From the NCBI GenBank assembly GCA_030544215.1, contig JARZZO010000002.1:73973150-74037149 (forward strand): a stretch of DNA of 64,000 nt, written 5' to 3'. The stretch comes from Zantedeschia hybrid cultivar. Its lineage: Eukaryota; Streptophyta; Magnoliopsida; Alismatales; Araceae. A program made the translations under genes and the position numbers. This document shows positions 50,401-60,800 of the stretch, piece by piece. How positions within the stretch are numbered: the stretch's first letter is position 1; every line of letters begins with the position of its first letter. Below the pieces are notes generated by a model. The model saw only the letters and a program-made list of their open reading frames with translations, was not told the DNA's origin and ran no database searches.

Positions 50401-53400
50401 TGGTAATAAATCACATCAAAATGCTACCTTGACCAAAAACAGATAACTAAAAAATAGGTGATGGGGCTGAATTGGTTGCATGGATCGACTAGATCTGCTT
50501 TAGCCCAGTGGACTCACCTAGAGGCCCTAGATGACACTAGGACAAGAAAAATATTTGCTCTAATAAATATAGATAAATACTTGGTGCACCATTTTTGGTG
50601 CAGCAAGGCCCACGTAGAATATGTTCTCTAATCCTAAACCATCACCTGGCGCTCTTCACATGTCTCCAGTAGTGTAATAATGTGCCTGACATAACGCACA
50701 TGCATGGGCGCACTTTAAAAAAAAAAATTCACCTTGGATTTTGGGGAGTATATATACGCTTTTGGGAGCATATACGCGCTATTGGGAGCATATATAAAAT
50801 TTCGAGAGCATGTGCTCTCAAGAACATGTACATACTCTTGAAAGCATGTACAAATTATGGGGAGTATGTTCATCATGAATATGCTCCTCAAACCTTGTAC
50901 AGGCTCTCGAAAGCGCGTATATGCTCTCCAAAATCCAGAGTAAAAAGTTAATTTTTTTCCTTTTTAAGGGGCGCCCATGTGCGCTAACGTCAACGTGCAT
51001 TAGGCGCATTCTTGCACTGTAGGGGGCATGTGAGGGGCACCAGATGGCAGTTTGTGGTTAGAAGACACATTCCACATGGGACTTGCTGTACCGAAAGTGG
51101 TACAACAAGTATGTCTCATAAATATGTGTGTGTATGTGTTGGGGGGGGGGGGGGTTAGCGTGGTCAGTTGCTCTTCCGTAGGCCCCAAAGTAGGCCCATG
51201 AACCAATGGGCAATCGAATCAATATCGATGCACAAGTTGAGTCATCTTGCAATGCACGATGTCATTGGTCCACCTAAGTAAGGATTACATGAGTTGGACA
51301 ACTTTTTCCACAAATGGGTCAGACAAGCATTAAATGTAGGTATAAGATTCTGAGCATGACAAATACATGTACATGTGAGAAAGGCTATGTGGACATGACC
51401 AAATATTATTTGTCATGTTCACAGAGCATTTGTCACATCTGAAAAATATTTGTCATGCCTATAAATCTATACGGACATGCGTAAGGATGATAAATACTTT
51501 TAGGTATGACAAATATTTCATGGAGGTGACAAATACTATGTGTCATACTTACAAAGTATTTGTCACGTATGTAAAATATTTGTCATGCCAAAATATATGT
51601 ACATAGATGCATAGAAATGACAAATACTTTCTAGATGTGACAAATAGTATTTGTCATGCCCACAAAGTATTTGTCATGACTACATATATTTGTCACCCAG
51701 AACTCTGCACCAACATTTAGTACTTGTTTGGTTCACTTGTTAAAAAATTGTCCAACTTATGTGATCCATGTCTAGGTGGATGAATGACATTTTCCATTGC
51801 AAGATTACTCAACTTGCTGCAGTAATCCTCAATGCAGCAAATATTACTCGTCAAGTTAATAAGCAGGATGAGTCAAATTGGACTGAAAGGAGTACTTGGA
51901 TCTACAATGCCAGCATCATAAGGATGCTTCCACAACAAAAAGCGTGAAAGCTTTCCCCTCTATGAAGGAAGCTAGGTTTTCCCTCCCCTCCCTTCTCCCT
52001 CTTGTGCAAGGAGAAATTAGCTCACATGATCGCTTGGGCTTATACAACCTGCATGTCAGCCCATCATTGCACTTAGGTGATCTACTTCTGTGATTAGGGC
52101 TGTTAATGGGCGCACGATGTCAGAAAGCTTGATCTGGCCTAATGTCTAAAAATCAAGTTTAAGTACTAAAACTAAGTCCAAATAAATTCTGGACAGGACT
52201 TAAAAAAATTTGAAACTCATTTCATTTTTTGGGTTGGACTTGAGCTAAACTAAGCCTTATGAGTTATTCATGTCTGTTGGATATTTATTATTTTTAATTT
52301 TTACATTGAAATCATTTGTGTCTATTGTGTTTTGATTAGCAACGAAAGCATGGTGCTTATGTTGTTTTACTAATTGAAGTTTCTTTCTGTACCACTTCTT
52401 TTTACCTTAAACTATTGGTGCTTTTAGCATACGTACAATTCTGTTCAATTATTTTGTGAGAAGGATGGATAAGTACATAGTCATCATGGTAAGTTGATAA
52501 ATTATATTTTAAATAAGAGAAGTAATATTCTTTATCCTTATGCTTGAAGCTCAAGTCTAAAATCTAATTTATTTTGGATTTGGACTGAATTTGAACTTAA
52601 GCATCCAAAAATAGACTTAGGCCGGACTTGGACTTGAGTTTTCATCATGGACTTAGATGGGTTTTGCTAAGTTCGGTCCGAGCGTGGCCCACTGACACCC
52701 TTATCTGTAATTACCATGTACGTGTGTCTCTATTTGGACAAACTTGGCAACGGATAAGTAAGTAAGATAGACAACTTATACAATGTGATATAAATATGAG
52801 GCGTAGCAGAAACTGAAATACCTGACCCCGAAATGGTTCGGGAATGCGGTAGTTGTGGCTGTGAATCTGCTTCCCGCGCCACCTCTCGATGCCTGTTCCA
52901 CATTTTGAGTGCAAAAATTTAGCACCAGGCCAGGCACCATTGTTCCTTTCCATGCTGCTTGGCATGGATTGGATAACTCAATAACTTGGCATAGTTAGGT
53001 GAATACTGCAATCAGAGCCCAACATCCAGGCAATGTGAAGACAAAGGCTTCAAAATGAAGAAAAAGTTAGCATGTCATCCAGAATAAACAAAATACAGCT
53101 CTGGGGAAATTAACTTCCGATCCAGATATTTTGTCTCACTCGTTCATTTCTATTCCATTGACCAGAAAGCATTATAATATTTAATCTATATTTTTTTTTC
53201 TTAATCTTTAGTCCTTTCTGTCATCCACCCACGCTCCAAAACACCCTTCCTTTCGCCGTGCTCAAATTTTGATAATGTAATAGTTATTATACCGTATAGG
53301 GTACGGCCTAAAATACTAAACTTTTATTTTTTAATTTTTTTAAAGTCTGATCCATAGTTGTTCTAAATATTCATACAACCGCTCTTCATTGAATGACCAA

Positions 53401-54456
53401 AAAATTCTTAAAAATAAAAAATCAAGTCCCAACTAATAGTAAAAACATTTCAGTGGGTCGAGTCTAATAAATTATAACTTAATTTTTGATCTTTTAAAAT
53501 TTTCTGAATCATCCGATCATAGATTAAGTTGTACAGACACTTGAGATATGGTAGACTGACCTTCAAAGGAAATTAATTTTTTTGTTCTTTTTTGAGCTAC
53601 ACCGGCATACTCTTTATTAAGAGGTCTACATTTGGATCGGACTCTAATTTCCTGTATAAAAATATTATAATTGCATTTAGACCCCAACTTTCATATATTA
53701 TTTCATTACTCCTAAAATCTTAAAAATGTTGCAGCTATACCCTTCAGTCCAAAAAATCGTCCAATCTTCCATCAGAAGCCAAAGTACACGGCCACGGCCC
53801 ACGGCGAAGGAAGCCAGTTAAATCTGGCCGAACAGTTCATAGATTCGAAAGGTCCATCGATTTGAACGGTCCTAGATTAATTATAGCAACGAGTCGGAAT
53901 TCCCCCAACGGGATATAGGCATACCTGGAATCTTCGCCAGCCTTGGCTGCGTGTAGTGCCCGCTGCAGACCACCACCGCCTCGAACGCCTCCGCCGCCAC
54001 CTCCCCCGTTGCCACCGCCCGCCACTCCACCACCCATCCACCCCCGCCCACCTCCGGCTCCACCCGCACCACCTCCGCCCCCAGCCTCACCGCGCCGCCC
54101 ACCCCGGCGTCTCGGGCTAACTCCTCCAGGAAGCCCAGCACCTCCTCGTGCGACGGGAACGACCTGGGGTCGCCGTAGCCCTGGCCCCCCTCCGGGAACG
54201 GGTGGTCCAGGAAGCCCATTAGCTGCCGGGGCAGGTTCGTGCGCAGCGACCGGTAGAGGCTGCCGTGGACGACCCCCCGGGCCGGGTCGCGCCCGACCGG
54301 GTCCGACTCCGTCCGCGGGTCGTACACCCAGGTGCCTCCCACCCGGCCGGCCTTCTCGAACACGACCGCCGAGTGGCCGTGGCTGAGCAGCTCCCGCGCC
54401 GCCGCAAGGCCCGCCACGCCGGCCCCGATAACTGCCGCCCTGCAGCTCCGGGCCAT
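41476..54456 (-). CDS. Flavin-containing monooxygenase (FMO GS-OX-like)
   Basis: Seven exons: 53925-54456, 52822-52892, 49266-49415, 49008-49090, 48754-48889, 41734-41907 and 41476-41652, all GT-AG with matching phases, giving 440 aa, close to the usual 450 or so. It would oxygenate soft nucleophiles (S or N) using FAD, NADPH and O2. The FAD-binding GAGVAGL is at residues 11-17. The FMO-identifying motif is W182-x-G184-xxx-H188-xxx-Y192 (WRGKQIHSHNY), with Trp for the usual first Phe. The NADPH-binding GHGPSA is at 207-212. The block YNYHFPFLEP, DDNRVGPLYKHVFPP is typical of plant FMO GS-OX-like enzymes, whose substrates are mostly unknown outside glucosinolate plants. The first ATG is 41 bp from a TATA box. 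Introns 2 (3.4 kb) and 5 (6.8 kb) are inflated by repeats, including an antisense LINE. No stop or frameshift in the exons. Confidence 0.92.
42182..46424 (+). mobile_element. L1-type LINE, 5'-truncated, 15-bp TSD
   Basis: A non-LTR retrotransposon flanked by a perfect 15-bp duplication TTACTTAATGTTGCA (42167-42181 and 46425-46439). It ends in a short A-rich tail (aaagcaaaaaagtaga). The first 165 bp look like the end of ORF1; ORF2 starts at an ATGA overlap at 42343. It lies in FMO intron 5 in antisense orientation to the gene. Confidence 0.93.
42343..46347 (+). pseudogene. LINE ORF2 (endonuclease, RT, RNase H), broken
   Basis: An endonuclease start (MKLLAWNCRRLGG) is followed by a stop near 42571 and re-entry at 42745 (VGDLNCILSSREKDGG). 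A reverse-transcriptase region follows at about 43641-44480 (APLKAPGPNGLPPLFFHKYW, RGVRQGCPLSPLLFI). The catalytic YADD lies at about 44379 in another frame (MYADDLFIFG). Then come a thumb-like segment, a zinc-binding reverse-transcriptase-associated segment near 45569 (CPHQHESIDHILFHCEAARAVW) and an RNase H-like region near 45960-46190 (AGVIVRNNMGD, EALAFLHGIHLA). At least eight stops or frameshifts interrupt it, so it is inactive. The domain order is that of plant L1 elements with an RNase H domain. Confidence 0.9.
46964..47342. repeat. Tandem plus inverted repeat block in FMO intron 5
   Basis: A 137-bp unit at 47072-47208 is repeated at 47209-47342 (aactcggcgg..., ggcgcc.ttgaaggt.tggtgatcac). 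An inverted partial copy lies at 46964-47030 (gaattgggatctcctcataa against ttatgaggagatcccaattc-type sequence at 47264-47285). No coding potential is recognised. An 11-base G run sits at about 47029-47038. Confidence 0.65.
48132..48338. mobile_element. Small hAT-like MITE, TSD GTTTTAAG
   Basis: The left end CAAGGTTCACCA and the reverse complement of the right end CATGGTTTGCCG are imperfect inverted repeats, flanked by a perfect 8-bp duplication GTTTTAAG (48124-48131 and 48339-48346). The 207-bp interior is rich in actcg/cgagt and cggtac motifs. It lies in FMO intron 5. Confidence 0.8.
50687..50992. repeat. Foldback element built from about 20-bp repeats
   Basis: The outer arms TGACATAACGCACATG and (reverse complement of the right) TGACGTTAGCGCACATG pair, followed by matching GGGCGC, A-rich and TTGGATTTTGG.GAG blocks. 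Inside, a unit like 'gggagcatatacgcgctatt' recurs about every 20 bp, first in one orientation and then inverted. The whole 306 bp could form a long hairpin. It lies in FMO intron 2. Confidence 0.7.
51345..51707. repeat. Cluster of inverted TTTGTCA / TGACAAA motifs
   Basis: About 16 copies of atttgtcat/atgacaaat occur in both orientations over 360 bp, mostly spaced 25-40 bp, with shared 'acaaagtatttgtca' extensions. No ORF. It lies in FMO intron 2. Confidence 0.75.
52095..52703. mobile_element. hAT-like element, TSD TCTGTRAT
   Basis: The left end TAGGGCTGTTAATGGGC and the reverse complement of the right end TAAGGGTGTCAGTGGGC are inverted repeats flanked by TCTGTGAT (52087-52094) and TCTGTAAT (52704-52711), 7 of 8 identical. 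The interior is AT-rich without transposase. It lies in FMO intron 2 and resembles the termini of 17326-18513. Confidence 0.8.
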
Positions 54457-54496
54457 TTCTGGCTATGGCGTGGGGTGCTCGGGCGCGAGCGGCCCA

Positions 54497-54503
54497 TTAT
54501 ATA
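54497..54503 (-). promoter_or_regulatory. TATA box of the FMO gene, with adjacent site II motif
   Basis: The minus strand reads TATATAA here, 41 bp before the ATG, implying a very short leader. TGGGCC (site II type) follows directly on its downstream side at 54491-54496. Confidence 0.6.
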
Positions 54504-55979
54504 TCCCTGCTTTGCCGGCGGATGGGGCCGGTTGGGCTTCTGGTGATACCAAAACCGGACACGAAATATAATTATATTTTATCAAAGTCTCAAGTTGTTG
54601 GGCTTTAGATTAGGTGATAAGTCTTCTTCATTAGCTTTAATTGGGAGGAAAATGACGTGTTATTAATGTCGTCAAGTTCGGTTTCGATTCGGATCTAATT
54701 ACGTGATTGCGTTTAAAGAAGGATCGGAGTTGTTTGTTGTTAACTCAAAGGCAAATGATCACATCCGCCGAAAGATTAGGTCAGACTTGCTCGATTTCTA
54801 GTCTTAAAAAAACTAGAAATTAATTATGAATTATTGTAAAAATGAAATTTTCATAAATTTTAAAAATGGTAATATAATTATATTATATCAAAATCATTCT
54901 TTTTGGATTCTGACTTGGTGAAATTGGTTAATTTGTCAGCATGAGAGTTACGCCAAGGACCCCCTTATCTGAGGTCAGGCTTGGGTTGTGATGAAAAGGA
55001 GCATATAAATATGTTAAGCTGGATGGGATCAATCCAAGGTTCAAATTAAGTTGGCTTGGGTAATCTGAAGCCCGGAATCAATCTAATCTCAAGTTCTTGC
55101 CCCAGAGTTGCGAGCACCAATTACCTCCACGAAACGTCCGTTCATTAGGTTCCTGTCAAAATTCCCACAAAGGTGTCTCGATTCCATTTGGGACTCGGGA
55201 ATTTGCTTACTTTTTCAAGTTTTTCCCATTTTGCCTTTGACCGCTTGCTGATGCGCCGTAACTCTATTCGCTCTCTCCCACCTACCGTTCCCTCCAAAAC
55301 TCTTCCTCTCTTAGAAGGGGATCTTCATTTCTCTAGCAAGAGGGTCTTCTCCCTTCGTCCCATTTTTAGTGAAGAATTTGTCTTGTTATTTGTAAGTGGT
55401 TTCCACCCTTTTTGATTCTGGGTCTAACACCCTCTCCACCCTCCCTCTCCCATGTTAGAAGATTTTGTCCCCCTTTGCGTCGTACTCTTTGTGCCTTCAA
55501 AATCTCCTGCATCTCCCCTGACTCTCCCATCACGATCTCAAGTAGTTGGTCTGGTTAGGGCATTGATTAAGTAGGTTTGAGTTTTAAAATTGAGTTCATT
55601 TTATTTTTTTGCTGGACTTGGACATTGGTTTTAAGTCCGATTCTTAAAATGGACTGGACTTGGGCTTTGTCAAGTCCGAATCCAAAAGCCCAAAAACTCT
55701 GATAACTATTAAATATAAAGTATAGTAATGAAAGTTGTATAATATATACATGTTCACATTAACAAGATCATTCATTTGAACACATATATTATACAAATCA
55801 GTTTATGTCAAGTATGAACATTAGACTAATAGTTTAATTATCTTATATTCATGTTCAAGAAGTGAGTGTGAGTGTGTGTTTAGTTATGTCTAGATTAAGC
55901 TACGAAGACTAAAGAAAGACTTTGAAATATTGATCTTTCAATTCTCACTGGTCTAGGCATCATACCAGCTTACATTCCT
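54504..55979. other. FMO upstream region and intergenic DNA
   Basis: No gene is recognised. 55558-55705 contains gggc/gccc-flanked sequence rich in ttgga.tt and aagtcc motifs resembling an incomplete hAT-like element. The open frame at 55173-55415 has no domain. Confidence 0.4.
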
Positions 55980-58900
55980 AAGGGTAGTACTTTTTAAGAT
56001 ACAGTCATTTCAGATATGAGACAATTCTTGACCATTAGTGTTAAACAAACTTGTATGCATTATTGGGAAAAACTTCTTTTACAACATACGAACCTTCTCA
56101 ATTTGGTTGGAGTTTGGAACGAGGACCGCCAGATTTGATAAAAATTCTTTTCACGGCTATCTCACCAACTTTGAATCTTTCAATAACTTTCTTCTGATAA
56201 AAACGTACGAGTCTATTTTACTACACTTGAGTGTCATTAGTAGCGGCCCATCTCTTCCCATCTAAAAGTTCCAACTGGGCAAGGAGTGAAGCTCGATGTT
56301 CATCAATGGATAGCTCCTTGTCTAATTGTACCTTTAAAGATGGAATGAGTATCTCATATGGAACTATCGCCTCCATTCTGAAAGTTAAGGAATATGGGGT
56401 TTGCCCAGTGAGAGTGCAAATCAAAGTTCAATAAGCCTGCAGAGCCTTAAGCAACTTCTCTGGCCAGTCTGCATACTTGGTAGACTCACATGTTTTCTTG
56501 ATTATTTTGATCTAGGTTTTATTAGTGGCCTCTGTTTGGCCATTGCCTTGTAAATAATATAAGGAAGAATGATGCAATGTAATTTTATACCTGTTACAGA
56601 GATCCTGAAGCTCTTAAGAGACAAACTGAGGTCCATTGTTGGTGACAATGATACTTAGAATTTCGAACCTGGTGATAATGTTCTTTATGATGAATTTGCA
56701 TACTGTTGAAGCTTTGATCTCTACATAGACTTCAGCTTCTGTCTACTTGGTGAAGTACTCCATAGCAGTGAGGATGAAAGATTTTGTTTAATAAGTGAGT
56801 TAGGTCCGATAATATCAAATATCCACATGAAAAAAACAAGAGGACAAAGGGTAGAGTGAAAATGCAGAAGAATGAATTTTGTCAGAATGAAGTTGACACT
56901 TAACACATCTACGGACATATCCTACACAATCTTCTTCCATAGTTGACCAGTAGTATCTTTGCCTAAAAATATTCTTTGTTAGTATTTGTCTATTTATATG
57001 ATCACCACAAACTCTAGAGTGAGCTCCTTCTATGACCTTCCAAAGCTCATCATCATCCACACACCTAATAAGAATACCATTAAATCTTCTTCTGTAGGAT
57101 TTTTCTCCGACCAAGGTGTATTTCTGAACAATTCTCCTATGAACCCGCTTTTCCTCAGTAGTGGCTTCTTCTAGGTAAAACTGATCCTCATAATATTTGG
57201 CAATCTCGTAATACTATAATTTTTCCTCGTCTTTTAGTTCTTTTGCAATTCTAGCAACATGATTTTTTTCTTTTCTATAATGTCTCCATCTTGAACCTTG
57301 TTCAGTAGATTAGAGAAAGGCAGGATCTTCTACAGAAAGAGAAAGACGCCTATGTATGATGATAGATTTAGAATATCTACTAAGTGAAAAACCTTAAGAG
57401 GATGCAAAAGAAGTAGGAACATCAGCTAGAATATTCTGATTTTGAAGAACATAGACAAAGATCAGCTAAGTGAATAGTTTGACATAACCAAAAGTGAGTT
57501 CTTGATAGGGCTTCAATTTGGGATCAAGAGTGTGATATTTGGTAAGTGTTTGGCGAAGAACAAACTGACCATCACCTACAATCCACAGCTTTGTAACACC
57601 ATGTAGATGAGTAGCCTCGAGGCCGTAAGGAGAGCCTCATATTCAGTAATATTATTAATGACATGGAAAGTTAGCTGAAGGGTCTATAGAATGGTGATAT
57701 CTTCTTTTGATAGAAGAATAATGTTGATACTCATACCATGAGAATTCAGAGCTTCGTCAAAATGCAGAGTCTACATTTGATTAGAAGATTTGTGAATAGA
57801 CATCAGTTCTTCATCCGGAAACTCCGATTGAACATGATCAAATCTAAGAAGAAGGTAATGAGCAAGATGTTCAGCTATGGTATATCCTTTGATAACTTTT
57901 TACTGAATGTAAGTGATATCAAGCTACGAAAGAAAACTCCGCCAACGTGCAGATCTGTCAGTCAGGACTGACTTTTCAAGAAGAAACTTGATTGAATTCA
58001 TCCTGGTAATAAGATGGACTTTATGGGTAAGAAAGTAATGCTTGAGCTTCTGCACAATCCAAACTAGTGTTGCACAAGTCTTCTCTATTGTTGTATACCC
58101 TCTGTTCAGTAGGGTTGAGGAGTTTTGAAAGATAGTGAGCTGCCTTCTCCTTCCCTTCTCTATCTTATTATGCCAAGACAGCTCCCACCGAATCATCTAG
58201 GACTAAAATGTAAAGAATCAAAGGTCTGCCTAGAGAAGGTGGTCTCAAGACAGGAGGAACTTGCCAATAACTCTTCAATCCGTCAAACACCTCCTAATAC
58301 TTGGCATCCCAATCAAAGTTGACTTTCAATTTAGTAATCTCATAGAATGGCCTACACGTTTGGGAATGTTGGGAGACAAACTGGCAGATAAATTGTAACC
58401 TCCCGATCAATTCTCGCAATTCTTTCAAATTGTTGGGAGGTGACATCTCAATAATAGTTTTGGCCTTATTGGGATCATTCTTAATACCCCGTTTACTAAC
58501 GATGAAATCCAACAACTTTCTTGAAGCGACACCTAACATGCACTTTTCAGGTTCATCTTTAGATTGTAATTTCTTAATCTCTGCAACACTTTTGCAAGAA
58601 CCCCTGCATGTTGAGCCTTAGTTCTAGACTTCACCAGCAAATCATCTACATACATCTTTAGATATATGTGCATCATGTCATGAAATAGTGCTATCATAGT
58701 CCTCTGATAGGTGACTCTAGCATTCTTCAACCTGAAAGGCATGACTACATAGAAATAAGTAGCCGGTGTAGTAAGAAGTCTTCTCTTGATCCTCTTCTGC
58801 AAAGCGAATTTGATTATATTCGAAGAAGCTATCCATGAATAATGAAGTCTCATATCCGCCGTATTGTTGATCAACACATCAATGTGAAGTAAGGAAAAAT

Positions 58901-59221
58901 CATTTTTAGGACATAATTTAAATCTAAAAAATCAATACAAATCCTAACTCTTTCATCCTTCTTCATTACTGAGACATTGTTCGCCACACACTGAGAATAG
59001 ATGAAAACTCTAATAAATTTGACTTTATTTAACTTGTCGACCTCCTCTTTCATCTTTAAAGCCATTTGAGAGTAGAATCGTCTTAATTTCTACTAGACCA
59101 AGATAACTTTTAGATTCAATGTCAACCTGCATTTCACTAATGATGAGTCTAATTTCGGCATATTCTCATAGCTCCAAGCGAAGGTGTCCTTATATTCCTT
59201 TAGAACCTTAACAAAAGCCTC

Positions 59222-60527
59222 TGTGAGTGCTCAAATTAGGATGTGATTATCATGAAAAATTTATGTTGATTATGTGACAAATAAACCTATTAAAAACTAA
59301 GTGAATGTGATCGTCAGAAACTTTTAGTTAAAAAGTTCCAAAAGAAAAAGTTGATTGCCTACCTGTTTTGGAATTGAGAGATTTTTGAGTCTTTGATTCC
59401 CCTCCTTCAGCCGGCTGAAGAAAGAGAGCCCTTCTGACTTTGTTCTTGCGTTGGCTGCTTATCGGACTTTGAGGATCATCCATATTCCTTTTTCTTGTTG
59501 TTGATTCTCTCCTCTTTATCTCTTTTTGTACCTTACAAAAGATAAAGATAAGAGAAAATAATAAGAATTCAAGTAGAGATAATATCTATTCTAATGAAGA
59601 TTCTGATCATATAACTTAAACAAAGAACTCACTTATTTGATAGTCTTTTAAACCCCTTTAAACAAATAGGCTTGAAATTATACTAGTGAGTGTGTGTTGC
59701 ATGGAGTGATGTGATGAAAATATGATATTAATGTGATAAAAATATGAGAAATATACATAAATTAATTAAGAACTAAGTTGGATGGCCCTTGGGAAGCCTT
59801 GGTCTTGAATGCTCTTAAATGGACGAAGATCGGATGAAGAAATGATGAAGACTCTTGGAAGCAGCAGCACTTCGGTCCTTCAGCGTTTGGACATCGTCGC
59901 CAAGATTCTTTGCTCAATCATCACTCAATTATCGCTATCATCATCAAAATTATCACTAATAATCACTAACTTTTTAATGACCAAGGGGTTGAGTATTTAT
60001 AGGCTTAAAGTTCACGCATCCGCAGTTATTAAAGATTAACATGAAATTTTTTTGAAGTTAATCAAACTAAAAAACAGATAAACACAGATTAATTCATCAT
60101 TATTTGTAATTATCTAAAACGCGTCGCCCATAGGAGACGTCTTTTAGACTAATTAAGATAAGGATAAACATCTGGAAAAAGAGATAGAGTCAGCTTAGAA
60201 AACATAAATGGCGTCGTGATAGGCAGACGTCTTTTAGCTAATTAATTAATTAATTTAAATTTAAATTTAATAATCAAAATATGAATAAACTCTAAATGAC
60301 GTCTATATATGTTGACGTCTTTTAGACTTTTTCATATTTGATTAAAATTTGAGTTAAAATCAATTTAATTAATTAACTTAAATTATATCTGTTTGATCCG
60401 ATATCATTTAAATAATTAATTCAGAAAGATAATAAAATTAACCAATGATTAAATATCAGACCATTTTGAGACATTATTATATGATATGAAATTTACTCAA
60501 AATGATGTCAAAATTAGCGCGTCTACA
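59222..60527 (-). mobile_element. Solo LTR inserted in Ty3 pol, TSD GAGGC
   Basis: On the minus strand it begins TGTAGACGCGCTAATTTTG and ends GAGCACTCACA (TG...CA), flanked by a perfect 5-bp duplication GAGGC (minus strand; GCCTC at 59217-59221 and 60528-60532). The pol sequence on both sides is in the same frame and adjacent in the protein, so the borders are exact. It contains three palindromic modules with 10-base spacers (60121-60140, 60211-60230, 60298-60319). Confidence 0.93.
60121..60319. repeat. Palindromic modules with 10-base spacers in solo LTR
   Basis: Three modules start at 60121 (GCGTC, 10, GACGT), 60211 (GCGTC, 10, GACGT) and 60298 (GACGTC, 10, GACGTC), each followed by CTTTTAG. 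They share the design of those in 18924-21020. Confidence 0.8.
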
Positions 60528-60800
60528 GCCTCCTCGTCTGATGGGGACAGGTTATTGCTTATGAGAACGATCCTAGATTCTTCCTTTATTCCCAAATTTA
60601 TTTCCTTAGTGGGTTCTTCTGCAGCAGCCGATGGTTCATTAAATCTCTTCACTCTGCTTGCATATGTATCGACTGTGTTCTCATATTCTTCTTGTTATTC
60701 TCCTTCTTCAATGGGGTCCTTTTCGTGCAACAGTTCAACCATAGCTATAATTAAGGCTATCGTCTTCTCCACATACTTTTGGCAACTAGATGGGGTCTTC

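Larger units (their letters stand above)
55980..60800 (-). pseudogene. Ty3/gypsy retrotransposon pol, decayed
   Basis: On the minus strand, pol segments follow in normal order: protease-RT linker (60490-60800; INLGIKEESRIVLISNNL); then, beyond the inserted solo LTR, VLKEYKDTFAWSYENMP (59130-59216); RT start (58871-59065; RICIDFLDLN); the catalytic YVDD region (58533-58877; MYVDDLLVKSRT); RNase H (about 57480-58200; LHFDEALNSHG, TEYEALLTALEATHLHGV); the integrase zinc-binding domain (56815-57114; HSRVCGDHIN, CVKCQ); the integrase core, badly decayed (56460-56800); and the integrase C-terminal part (55980-56424; TPYSLTFRMEAIVPYE). Many stops and frameshifts make it non-functional. No own LTRs or clear gag were identified in the window. 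Confidence 0.88.

Noticed and set aside
51878..51892. A stretch resembling miR319/miR159 (ttggactgaaaggag)
   Set aside because: The second half does not match and no complementary arm lies nearby to form a precursor hairpin.
53943..54386. Long proline-rich open frame on the plus strand
   Set aside because: It is the antisense shadow of GC-rich FMO exon 1.
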